Source: CBFHOS01 sp965657645 (GTDB lineage Bacteria > Pseudomonadota > Alphaproteobacteria > Puniceispirillales > Puniceispirillaceae). From it: DNA of 5,579 nucleotides. The stretch is taken from the NCBI GenBank assembly GCA_965657645.1, contig CBFHOS010000056.1, positions 1 through 5,579 of the forward strand, read 5' to 3'. Numbering within the stretch: position 1 is the stretch's first letter; every line of letters begins with the position of its first letter. Below the pieces are notes generated by a model, which was not told the origin of the DNA, made no database searches, and was given only the letters and a program-made list of their open reading frames with translations. The translations under genes and the position numbers were made by a program. Below are positions 1 to 5,579 of the stretch, in pieces.

Positions 1-35
1 TAAGGAAAAAGGGTTGCCTGTACCGTCATGGCTAT

Positions 36-40
36 AGGAG
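36..40 (+). promoter_or_regulatory. Ribosome binding site of the sulfurtransferase gene
   Basis: AGGAG lies 4 bases before the ATG at 45 and 7 bases before a second, in-frame ATG at 48. The 7-base spacing is the more usual one, so translation may really start at 48, giving a protein one residue shorter. The reading frame is open to the left edge of the window, so only this site and family length fix the start. Confidence 0.7.
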
Positions 41-44
41 ATTT

Positions 45-887
45 ATGATGGATACGTTGGTAAGTGCTGAATGGCTTTTGGCCAATCTGGGCAAGGTAAA
101 GGTGCTGGACGCTAGTAGTCATTTGCCCACGTCAGACCGTAATGCTGATACAGAATTTGCCGCTGCACGGATCCCCGGCGCGGTGCGGTTTGATATCAAT
201 AAAATTGCTGATCGAAACTCTGATCTGCCCCATATGGTCCCGCCGGCTGGTGAATTTGCCAGTGCGATGCGTGAGCTGGGCATTAACGACCACGATTCAG
301 TGGTGATCTATGACGACAGCCCTATTTTCCCTGCGGCGCGTGCATGGTGGATGTTGCGGCTGTTTGGCCATAGCAATGTGGCAGTGCTTAATGGTGGGTT
401 GCGGGCATGGCGTGATGCGGGCGGTGTTATGGAAACCAGCGCATTTAGCCCCCCTGCTATGGGCAATTACAGCATGCGGCCGCCGGTTGGCGCCCAAATC
501 ATCGACATGGCCGCTATCAGAGCCATGATGAGCGCGGATTCGGTTGGACAAATTGCCGATGCACGCCCTGCGGGTCGGTTTTCTGGCGAGACGCCGGAAC
601 CACGCCCCGGTTTGCGCGCTGGCCATATTCCCGGTTCAAAGAACGTGCCGCTAAGCACTTTGATTGACGAGAATGGAATGTACCGTGATGCGGCCTCTAT
701 TCGCGCGGCGTTTGAGGCTGGCGGGATTGACCCTGATCGGCCGATGATCACCTCTTGTGGGTCTGGCGTTACCGCATGCGGTCTAACGCTGGGTTTGGCC
801 TTGCTAGGCAATGAAAAAGTATTTGTATTTGACGGTTCATGGAGCGAATGGGGATCGTCGGACGCCCCCATTGAGACAGGATCATAA
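45..887 (+). CDS. sseA: 3-mercaptopyruvate sulfurtransferase (two-domain rhodanese family)
   Basis: Cytoplasmic sulfurtransferase that moves sulfur from 3-mercaptopyruvate, the transamination product of cysteine, to a thiol or cyanide acceptor, leaving pyruvate. The 280 residues match the usual length and hold two rhodanese domains. The N-terminal one (about 5-125) has the ARIPGAVRFDI element (41-51) and an aspartate-rich VIYDD where the active loop would be, so it is the inactive structural half. The C-terminal one (about 150-278) carries the active loop CGSGVTAC, with Cys238 as the persulfide-forming residue. CG[S/T]GVT is the mercaptopyruvate-type loop, unlike CRxGx[R/T] of thiosulfate rhodaneses. 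Arg178 (in GRF) and Arg187 (in EPRPGLR) match the substrate-carboxylate-binding arginines of the family, and RAGHIPG follows at 191-197. There is no signal peptide. It is convergent with the amino-acid transporter operon and ends just before a shared terminator. A thiosulfate:cyanide sulfurtransferase is the less likely alternative. Confidence 0.93.
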   Translation: MMDTLVSAEWLLANLGKVKVLDASSHLPTSDRNADTEFAAARIPGAVRFDINKIADRNSDLPHMVPPAGEFASAMRELGINDHDSVVIYDDSPIFPAARAWWMLRLFGHSNVAVLNGGLRAWRDAGGVMETSAFSPPAMGNYSMRPPVGAQIIDMAAIRAMMSADSVGQIADARPAGRFSGETPEPRPGLRAGHIPGSKNVPLSTLIDENGMYRDAASIRAAFEAGGIDPDRPMITSCGSGVTACGLTLGLALLGNEKVFVFDGSWSEWGSSDAPIETGS

Positions 888-888
888 T

Positions 889-918
889 AAAAACCCCAGC
901 CAAGGCTGGGGTTTTTTT
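889..918. terminator. Bidirectional intrinsic terminator between sseA and aapP
   Basis: The stem pairs CCCCAGC (894-900) with GCTGGGG (905-911) around a CAAG loop. It is extended by A-T pairs between the A run at 889-893 and the T run at 912-918. Read on the plus strand it ends in seven T just after the sseA stop. Read on the minus strand it ends in five T, 25 bases beyond the aapP stop. It therefore suits both converging transcripts, with the stronger U tract on the sseA side. Confidence 0.92.
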
Positions 919-942
919 AATCTTATAGAGCCTGTGATGGGC

Positions 943-1710
943 CTAATCGTTTAGGATCTGGCTCAGGAACAGCTTCGTGCGGTCATTCTTTGGCTTGTTA
1001 AAGAATGTTTCCGGATCGTTTTCTTCAACAATCTCGCCCTCATCCATAAAGATCACACGGTTCGCCACTTTGCGGGCAAAGCCCATCTCGTGCGTTACAA
1101 CCATCATTGTCATGCCATCTTCGGCAAGCTCGATCATTGTATCCAGAACCTCTTTGATCATCTCAGGATCAAGCGCCGAGGTCGGCTCATCAAACAGCAT
1201 GATGCGGGGGCGCATGCACAATGCACGGGCAATCGCCACACGCTGCTGCTGGCCACCAGATAGCTGGCCCGGATATTTTAGAGCCTGCTCAGGAATTTTT
1301 ACCCGGCTCAGATATTCCATGGCAATCTCTTCAGCTTCTTTGCGTGGGGTTTTGCGAACCCATATCGGCGCCAGAACACAATTTTCAAGAATTGTCAGAT
1401 GCGGGAACAGATTGAAACTCTGGAACACCATACCGACTTCTGAACGGATCATCTCAATGTCTTTAAGGTCCGATGTCAGATCAGTCCCGTGCACATTAAT
1501 GATACCCTGCTGATGCTCCTCAAGGCGGTTGATACAGCGGATCAGCGTCGATTTGCCAGATCCGGACGGGCCACAAATAACGATCTTTTCGCCTTGCTGC
1601 ACTTCAAGATCAATGTCCTTTAGCGCATGGAAGTTGCCAAACCATTTATGCATACCTTCGATGCGGATGACCGTATCAGTAGCTTTTTTTGTTTTAGGTG
1701 CAGTAGCCAT
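943..1710 (-). CDS. aapP: General L-amino acid ABC transporter, ATP-binding protein
   Basis: Cytoplasmic ATPase subunit that powers amino-acid import through the AapQ-AapM channel, probably as a homodimer. All nucleotide-binding motifs of a polar amino-acid importer ATPase are intact: Walker A GPSGSGKST (47-55), Q-loop Gln97 in VFQSFNLFPH, signature LSGGQQQR (150-157), Walker B IMLFDEP (170-176) with Glu175 catalytic, D-loop SALD (178-181) and H-loop His207 in VVTHEMGFA. Its 255 residues are typical of AapP/BztD/GlnQ. A Lys-rich tail of about 12 residues precedes the domain. It is the last gene of the operon, 16 bases after aapM. Its ribosome binding site is weak (GGAA at 1717-1720), so its translation may partly depend on coupling to aapM. 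The sequence alone cannot separate AapP from BztD; the four-gene order supports the Aap/Bzt group over GlnQ or HisP. Confidence 0.95.
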   Translation of the reverse strand: MATAPKTKKATDTVIRIEGMHKWFGNFHALKDIDLEVQQGEKIVICGPSGSGKSTLIRCINRLEEHQQGIINVHGTDLTSDLKDIEMIRSEVGMVFQSFNLFPHLTILENCVLAPIWVRKTPRKEAEEIAMEYLSRVKIPEQALKYPGQLSGGQQQRVAIARALCMRPRIMLFDEPTSALDPEMIKEVLDTMIELAEDGMTMMVVTHEMGFARKVANRVIFMDEGEIVEENDPETFFNKPKNDRTKLFLSQILND

Positions 1711-1726
1711 ATCAGTTTCCGTTCAG

Positions 1727-2860
1727 CTATTTTTTCTGAAATTTGTTTTCGGTATCGAGCCTGCGTTCCAGATAGTTGGAATAGGTGCTCATGCCGTAAC
1801 AGCAAAAGAAGAAGAAGATCGCGATGAAGATGTAAACTTCTCTGGTCAAACCGATCCATTTTGAATCGGCAAGCGCCGCGCGTCCCATGCCCAAAGTGTC
1901 AAACATGCCAATGACCACAACCAGTGTTGTATCCTTAAACAAACCGATAAAGGTGTTCACGATACCCGGGATTGAAATCTTCAATACCTGTGGCATGACG
2001 ACGAGATACATTGTTTTCCAATAGCTCAGACCTGATGCGTTTGCCGCCTCAATCTGGCCTTTTGGAATACCGGCAAGGCCGCCTCTTATAACCTCCGCCA
2101 TATAGGCCGAGGCAAATAGAGAAACCATGATCAACACGCGGATCAAAAGATCGAATGTTGTACCCGGCGGTAGGAAGTAATTCAGCATTGTCGAAGCGAT
2201 GAACAACAGCGCAATCAATGGCACACCGCGAATAAACTCGATGAACACCACGCAAACCATCTTCACCACAGGCAGGCTCGAGGTCCGTCCCAAAGCCAGC
2301 AAAATACCGGCAGGGAGTGAAAAGGCGATGCCTGTCACACCAATAACCAGAGTAAGGGCAACGCCGCCAATCTTAACTGAATCGATTGAGGTAAGGCCAA
2401 AGCCACCAAAAATCAGCCAGCCGGCAACAAACGGAAAGGCCCCGGTAAACCAGAAAAAATACTTGCGGAATGGCATCGCGTTCCAAAACACCGGAGCCAA
2501 AGCAACCAGCATGAGAACAAAGGACAGGTTAGCCCGCCAGATTTCCTCATTGGGGTAAAAGCCGTAAACAAGCTGGTTCATCCGAACGCCGACAAAGGCC
2601 CAACAAGCGCCACTTCCCGGCTCGCTCATGGCTTCCCAACATTCGTTTCTGCTAGATGCCGACCAGACAGCGTTGATGAACATCCAGTCAATCATGCCGG
2701 GCAATGTGGCATATAGAATATAGACACATACCAACGTCAAAATGGTGTCAGATGGGGTCGCAAATAGGTTTGTGCGCATCCAACCGACTATGCCAACCTC
2801 AGATTTTGGTGGCGGTAGATCGGGGTGTGAACCGGGCGTATATGATTTTGTTTTAGCCAT
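1727..2860 (-). CDS. aapM: General L-amino acid ABC transporter, permease protein AapM
   Basis: Inner-membrane permease, partner of AapQ in the translocation channel. The 377 residues start with a soluble, proline-rich N-terminus (about 1-35). Hydrophobic segments follow at about 38-56, 111-126, 134-154, 165-191, 200-223, 238-256, 295-318 and 341-357. The cytoplasmic loop that docks on the ATPase carries the EAA motif, EAANASGLSYWKTMYLVVMPQ without its last residue at 271-290. The long first periplasmic loop has two cysteines, Cys74 and Cys86 (the latter in GACWAFV), where this subfamily usually shows a conserved pair. Length and large first loop fit AapM/BztC and are longer than GlnP-type permeases of about 220 residues. 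The start lies one base after the aapQ stop. A good AGGGG site (2868-2872) sits inside the end of aapQ, 7 bases before the ATG, which suggests translational coupling. Substrate range (Glu, Gln, Asp, Asn or broader) cannot be read from the sequence. Confidence 0.94.
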   Translation of the reverse strand: MAKTKSYTPGSHPDLPPPKSEVGIVGWMRTNLFATPSDTILTLVCVYILYATLPGMIDWMFINAVWSASSRNECWEAMSEPGSGACWAFVGVRMNQLVYGFYPNEEIWRANLSFVLMLVALAPVFWNAMPFRKYFFWFTGAFPFVAGWLIFGGFGLTSIDSVKIGGVALTLVIGVTGIAFSLPAGILLALGRTSSLPVVKMVCVVFIEFIRGVPLIALLFIASTMLNYFLPPGTTFDLLIRVLIMVSLFASAYMAEVIRGGLAGIPKGQIEAANASGLSYWKTMYLVVMPQVLKISIPGIVNTFIGLFKDTTLVVVIGMFDTLGMGRAALADSKWIGLTREVYIFIAIFFFFCCYGMSTYSNYLERRLDTENKFQKK

Positions 2861-2861
2861 T

Positions 2862-4061
2862 TTAGCGCCCCTTCAGCTTTAGCCGTGAGTTGAAAAAGTT
2901 CATGCCGCCTGAAATGATCAAAGACAGTGTGAGATAGCAGAGCAGAACAAGGAACATCGTTTCGACTTCCTTGCCGGTCTGCATCAATGAGATACCGCCA
3001 AGCGTTGCCACAACATCGTAATAACCAATAGCAATCGCCAAAGAAGAGTTCTTTGTAAGGTTAAGATAGTTACTGGCTAATGGCGGGATAATTAGTGGCA
3101 TTGCCTGGGGAATAATCACCAATTGCAATGTGCGGTTTGGGGCAAGGCCCAGCGCATGCGCCGCTTCGCGTTGGCCTTTGTGAATGGCCAGAATACCGCC
3201 GCGTACGATCTCCGCAATGAAACAAGCGGTGTAGTAAGACAGGGCAAACCACAAAGCTAGATATTCGGGGCGTAGGATGAAACCACCCTTAAAGTTAAAG
3301 CCTTCCAACACCGGGTAATCAAGGGTGATTGGTGATCCAGCAACAAAGAACGCAATGATCGGCAATCCGATAATTGCGGCTACCGACACTTTAAAGACCG
3401 GAAATATCTGGCCTGTTTTCATCTGCCGCGCTTTTGCCCAACGTGCCATGATGAAAGAGCCAACAATAGCCAACACAAACGCGCCAACAACAATTCCAGA
3501 GCCAGCCTCAAATACTGGGTTTGGTGCATACAGCCCGCGGTTTGTTAGGTAAAAGCTATCGGCGATACCAGAGGCTGTTTTTGGCCGCGGTAAGACGTTG
3601 ATGATCACGCCATAGATAAAGAAAATGTGAAGCAAAAGCGGCACGTTTCGGGTGAAATCAATAAACACCTGTGACAGACGGCTAATTAGGAAGTTGCGCG
3701 AAAGCCGCATCACACCAAGTGTAAATCCAAGGATTGTCGCCAGAATGATACCAGTGACAGCCACCAGCAAGGTGTTTGACAGGCCCACCCAAGCGGCGCG
3801 AAGATGCGTATCTGTTGGCGCATAATCAACAAAAGGTTGGAACGAAATATCATAACCAGCTGGCGCGCTAAGGAAGGTAAAGCTTAGGTCTTTACCGACT
3901 GCCTCGAGATTGGCGACCATGTTCAAACCGATATAGGTGAACAGCGCACAAAGGCCAAGCACAGTGGCTATTTGGAAAAAGACCTGACGAACCTCACGGT
4001 TATAAAATAGGCGACGAAGCGAGAGCTTTTCGTCTGTCGGTTTTGCAACTGCCATAGTCAT
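2862..4061 (-). CDS. aapQ: General L-amino acid ABC transporter, permease protein AapQ
   Basis: Inner-membrane permease pairing with AapM. The open frame extends to a TTG ending at 4094, but that codon has no ribosome binding site. AGGTG (4068-4072) sits 6 bases before the ATG ending at 4061, giving a 399-residue protein close to the roughly 400 known for AapQ. Another ATG follows two codons later. Hydrophobic segments lie at about 27-46, 95-118, 130-154, 189-206, 222-242, 267-285 and 367-385. The EAA loop is at 299-319 (starts EAAHALGLAPNRT, ends VIIPQ), preceded by EIVRGGILAIHKGQR. The large insert between the third and later helices is typical of AapQ/BztB and absent from short GlnP/HisQ permeases. 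It lies 125 bases after aapJ, separated by a strong hairpin, and runs almost directly into aapM. BztB is the equivalent name in Rhodobacter-type operons. Confidence 0.93.
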   Translation of the reverse strand: MTMAVAKPTDEKLSLRRLFYNREVRQVFFQIATVLGLCALFTYIGLNMVANLEAVGKDLSFTFLSAPAGYDISFQPFVDYAPTDTHLRAAWVGLSNTLLVAVTGIILATILGFTLGVMRLSRNFLISRLSQVFIDFTRNVPLLLHIFFIYGVIINVLPRPKTASGIADSFYLTNRGLYAPNPVFEAGSGIVVGAFVLAIVGSFIMARWAKARQMKTGQIFPVFKVSVAAIIGLPIIAFFVAGSPITLDYPVLEGFNFKGGFILRPEYLALWFALSYYTACFIAEIVRGGILAIHKGQREAAHALGLAPNRTLQLVIIPQAMPLIIPPLASNYLNLTKNSSLAIAIGYYDVVATLGGISLMQTGKEVETMFLVLLCYLTLSLIISGGMNFFNSRLKLKGR

Positions 4062-4067
4062 GAGAAA

Positions 4068-4072
4068 CACCT
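4068..4072 (-). promoter_or_regulatory. Ribosome binding site that decides the aapQ start
   Basis: Read on the minus strand this is AGGTG, six bases (TTTCTC) before the ATG ending at 4061. The upstream TTG ending at 4094 is preceded by AT-rich sequence without any purine-rich site, so the shorter start is preferred. Confidence 0.7.
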
Positions 4073-4136
4073 GATTTGAGAATGGTTTCGGCAAATTATT
4101 AAAAGTAATGCTTTATATATCTATAATGTAATAGAT

Positions 4137-4163
4137 GGCACTGCGGGCATAACCCGCAGTGCC
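4137..4163 (-). promoter_or_regulatory. Perfect hairpin between aapJ and aapQ (mRNA stabiliser or attenuator)
   Basis: GGCACTGCGGG (4137-4147) and its exact complement (4153-4163) form an 11-bp GC-rich stem with a 5-base loop, 23 bases after the aapJ stop. On the transcribed minus strand it is followed by ATCTATTACATT rather than a T run, so it is not a standard intrinsic terminator. In several binding-protein transporter operons, such as malEFG, a stem-loop after the binding-protein gene protects the upstream mRNA from 3' decay and raises binding-protein levels. That role is inferred here from position and structure. Partial termination is the alternative. Confidence 0.75.
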
Positions 4164-4178
4164 GTATTGGTTTGCTCT

Positions 4179-4191
4179 GCTAGGTCCTAGC
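4179..4191. repeat. 13-bp perfect palindrome spanning the aapJ stop codon
   Basis: GCTAGG-T-CCTAGC has two exact 6-base arms around one central base and includes the aapJ TAG stop. The one-base spacer is too short for an RNA loop without opening inner pairs, so it would form a small stem at best. Its role is unknown. It precedes the longer hairpin by 15 bases and may simply be chance. Confidence 0.5.
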
Positions 4192-5269
4192 GGAACGGAG
4201 GTGAGTACTGAAGACCACCGTCTGTCCACAGCGAGTTCACGCCGCGTGAGATACCCAATGGTGTGTCTGGACCGATGTTGCGGTCAAAGATTTCACCATA
4301 GTTACCAACCTGAGCAATGATGTTCTTGGCCCAGTCAGCGCTAAGACCAAGCTCTGCGCCCTGGTTGCCTTCCATGCCCAAGAAGCGCTTTACTTCTGGG
4401 TTGTTGGTTGTCTCACCAATTGTATTCACATTGGCCTGTGTAATGCCCAGCTCTTCAGCTGTTACTGTGGCATAAAGTACCCAACGAACAACGTCGGCCC
4501 ACTCGTCGTCACCCTGACGAACTGCTGGTCCAAGTGGCTCTTTAGAGATGATTTCAGGCAGAACAACATGATCGTCTGGGTTTGTCATTGCAGAACGCTG
4601 CGCAGACAGACCAGAAGCGTCAGTTGTCATCACGTCACCACGACCTGACTGGTAGCACTCACGTGCTTCAGCAGCGTCGTCAACTGGGATGGCTTCGTAT
4701 GTCATACCGTTTGAACGGAAGTAGTCAGCCAAGTTCAGCTCAGTTGTTGTGCCAGTCTGGATACATACAGATGCACCATCTAGCTCAAGAGCTGATGAAA
4801 TGTTCATAGACTTTTTAGCCATGAAGCCCTGACCGTCGTAATAGTTCACGCCAAGGAAAGACAGCTTAACGCCAACATCACGGCTAAATGTGATTGTTGT
4901 GTTACGCCAAAGAACGTCGCCCTCACCAGCATTCAGCTTGGTGAAGCGTGTCTTACCAGTTGATGTGACTGCTTCGATTTTGCTCGCATCACCAAGAACG
5001 GCAGCGGCAGTTGCACGACAGAAGTCGATATCAAAGCCTGACCAGTTACCCTGATCGTCTGGGAATGCAAATCCAGCTAGGCCACCTGAAACAACGCATT
5101 TAAGCGTGCCACGTGACTGAACTTCCTGAAGTGTGCCAGCACTGCTTGACTCAACTTCGACAACCTTTTCGACTTCGACAACTTCTTTTTGTCCAGAGCC
5201 GACGCCGAAACCAATAGCAGCACCAACCACCAGCACTACGCCGGCAAGTAAGATCTGATTTTGTTTCAT
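4187..5269 (-). CDS. aapJ: General L-amino acid ABC transporter, substrate-binding protein AapJ
   Basis: Periplasmic binding protein that hands amino acids to the AapQ-AapM channel. The 360-residue chain opens with MKQNQ and a hydrophobic stretch (6-25) that lacks an AxA cleavage site or lipobox cysteine. A charged VVEVEK/VVEVE linker (30-40) follows. The binding domain (about 48-360) has the family pattern: GTLKC near 54-58, GFDIDFCRATAAA (78-90), TRFTKLNAGEGDVLWRNTT (107-125), YYDGQGFM (143-150), GTTTELNLADYF (173-184), ISKEPLGPAVRQGDD (241-255) and VGNYGEIFDRNIG (321-333). Cysteines are at 58, 84, 169 and 205; the last differs from the usual GRCD position (here GRGD, 209-212). The start is the ATG with GGAGG 5 bases upstream; a TTG ending at 5281 opens the same frame but includes that site. 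First gene of the operon, with about 300 bases of non-coding DNA before it. BztA is the equivalent name elsewhere. Confidence 0.94.
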   Translation of the reverse strand: MKQNQILLAGVVLVVGAAIGFGVGSGQKEVVEVEKVVEVESSSAGTLQEVQSRGTLKCVVSGGLAGFAFPDDQGNWSGFDIDFCRATAAAVLGDASKIEAVTSTGKTRFTKLNAGEGDVLWRNTTITFSRDVGVKLSFLGVNYYDGQGFMAKKSMNISSALELDGASVCIQTGTTTELNLADYFRSNGMTYEAIPVDDAAEARECYQSGRGDVMTTDASGLSAQRSAMTNPDDHVVLPEIISKEPLGPAVRQGDDEWADVVRWVLYATVTAEELGITQANVNTIGETTNNPEVKRFLGMEGNQGAELGLSADWAKNIIAQVGNYGEIFDRNIGPDTPLGISRGVNSLWTDGGLQYSPPFR

Positions 5270-5274
5270 TTTTA

Positions 5275-5279
5275 CCTCC
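5275..5279 (-). promoter_or_regulatory. Ribosome binding site that decides the aapJ start
   Basis: Read on the minus strand this is GGAGG followed by TAAAA and the ATG ending at 5269. It is the strongest Shine-Dalgarno sequence in the window and fits the high expression expected of a binding protein. It overlaps the TTG-GAG codons of the longer frame, so those codons are not translated as a start. Confidence 0.88.
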
Positions 5280-5281
5280 AA

Positions 5282-5579
5282 ATTAACGTCATGAACGTGG
5301 CAGTGTTAATGCCCGATCCCTAATTATTGTTTTGTCGCGGATGTTCATCTGCGGCAATGCCAGTTTTTCGACCAACCTGAAGAATGGTCTACCAAACCAA
5401 CAGAGTTAACAAACACCCTGATGATGAAATAACCCATAAAGATCCGCCACCAACGACATATGTCCGGACCTTATCCTAAAATATAGTTGATTGGGAAGCA
5501 GTAAAATCGTTTCTATACCGCTGTTTCAGTTAAAAATTTTAATTTTCAGGCCAAAAAAGTAACTTAAATTCGTTATTTA
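5282..5579. other. Non-coding leader and promoter region of the aap operon
   Basis: No convincing gene is visible on either strand. On the minus strand, toward aapJ, a TATATT (5480-5485) resembles a -10 box, but I see no good -35 at 16-18 bases, so no promoter is called. Short symmetric elements are present: TGGT-N2-ACCA (5385-5394), overlapping ACATATGT (5456-5463) and GTCCGGAC (5462-5469), and the imperfect palindrome at 5336-5353. The far right end (5531-5579) is strongly AT-rich. A 30-codon minus-strand frame (5345-5437) starts with ATG but has no clear ribosome binding site and no recognised family. Confidence 0.6.
5336..5353. promoter_or_regulatory. Imperfect palindrome upstream of aapJ, possible operator
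   Basis: CGCGGATG-TT-CATCTGCG is symmetric at seven of eight positions on each side, with a single G/T mismatch in the arms. It lies 67-84 bases upstream of the aapJ ATG. The shape is compatible with a dimeric regulator site, but I recognise no named consensus, and chance symmetry is possible. Confidence 0.3.

Noticed and set aside
297..871. Long antisense and alternate-frame open frames over sseA (up to 134 codons)
   Set aside because: They lie wholly inside a clear sulfurtransferase gene, have no family motifs and follow from its codon composition.
977..1513. 178-codon plus-strand frame opposite aapP
   Set aside because: It is the shadow of an intact ABC ATPase with all motifs, and its translation is low-complexity Ser/Arg/Ile without any recognisable domain.
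2199..2558. 119-codon plus-strand frame opposite aapM
   Set aside because: It is antisense to membrane-helix codons of aapM, has no ribosome binding site, and the translation resembles no protein I know.
5345..5437. 30-codon minus-strand frame starting MGYFIIRVFVNSVG in the aapJ leader
   Set aside because: It looks faintly like a membrane micro-peptide, but there is no good Shine-Dalgarno site and no family match. A frame this short arises easily by chance.
5480..5485. TATATT as a -10 box for the aap operon
   Set aside because: No -35 element with acceptable match lies 16-18 bases upstream, so a promoter cannot be supported.
5531..5550. AT-rich self-complementary stretch near the right end
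   Set aside because: It consists of A and T runs that are symmetric by composition. It has no GC stem for a terminator and no other defining feature.
1..5579. A novel defence, mobile or other accessory system
   Set aside because: All coding space is taken by sseA and a complete aapJQMP operon. There are no transposase, integrase, toxin, CRISPR or tRNA-like sequences.

Overview
The window reads as a chromosomal segment of an alphaproteobacterium. The main evidence is a complete general L-amino-acid ABC transporter operon of the Aap/Bzt type (aapJQMP), which is characteristic of that class. Base composition is middling rather than GC-rich, and the substrate-binding protein has a non-standard N-terminus, so a marine lineage (SAR116-like or a relative) is possible. 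That taxonomic guess is inference only.

Layout: a plus-strand gene for a two-domain 3-mercaptopyruvate sulfurtransferase (sseA type, 45-887) converges on a minus-strand operon that runs from right to left. The operon order is aapJ (periplasmic binding protein, 4187-5269), aapQ (permease, 2862-4061), aapM (permease, 1727-2860), aapP (ATPase, 943-1710). A compact symmetric hairpin with T runs on both sides (889-918) lies between the convergent ends and probably terminates transcription from both directions. The right end (5270-5579) is the non-coding leader and promoter region of the operon and holds only short palindromes and AT-rich sequence.

How the genes work together: AapJ captures amino acids in the periplasm, AapQ and AapM form the heterodimeric membrane channel, and AapP hydrolyses ATP to drive uptake. 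The 125-base gap between aapJ and aapQ holds a perfect 11-bp hairpin without a U tract. This fits an mRNA-stabilising or processing element that would keep binding-protein expression above that of the membrane parts. The last three genes are tightly packed (1 and 16 bases apart). The sulfurtransferase is a separate transcription unit acting on cysteine-derived mercaptopyruvate.

Two starts were moved to match ribosome binding sites: aapJ begins at the ATG ending at 5269, and aapQ at the ATG ending at 4061, in place of longer TTG-initiated frames. I see no mobile element, RNA gene, CRISPR array, defence system or other novel system. The most unusual details are AapJ's uncleaved-looking N-terminal segment with a VVEVEK repeat linker, and a displaced cysteine in the same protein.
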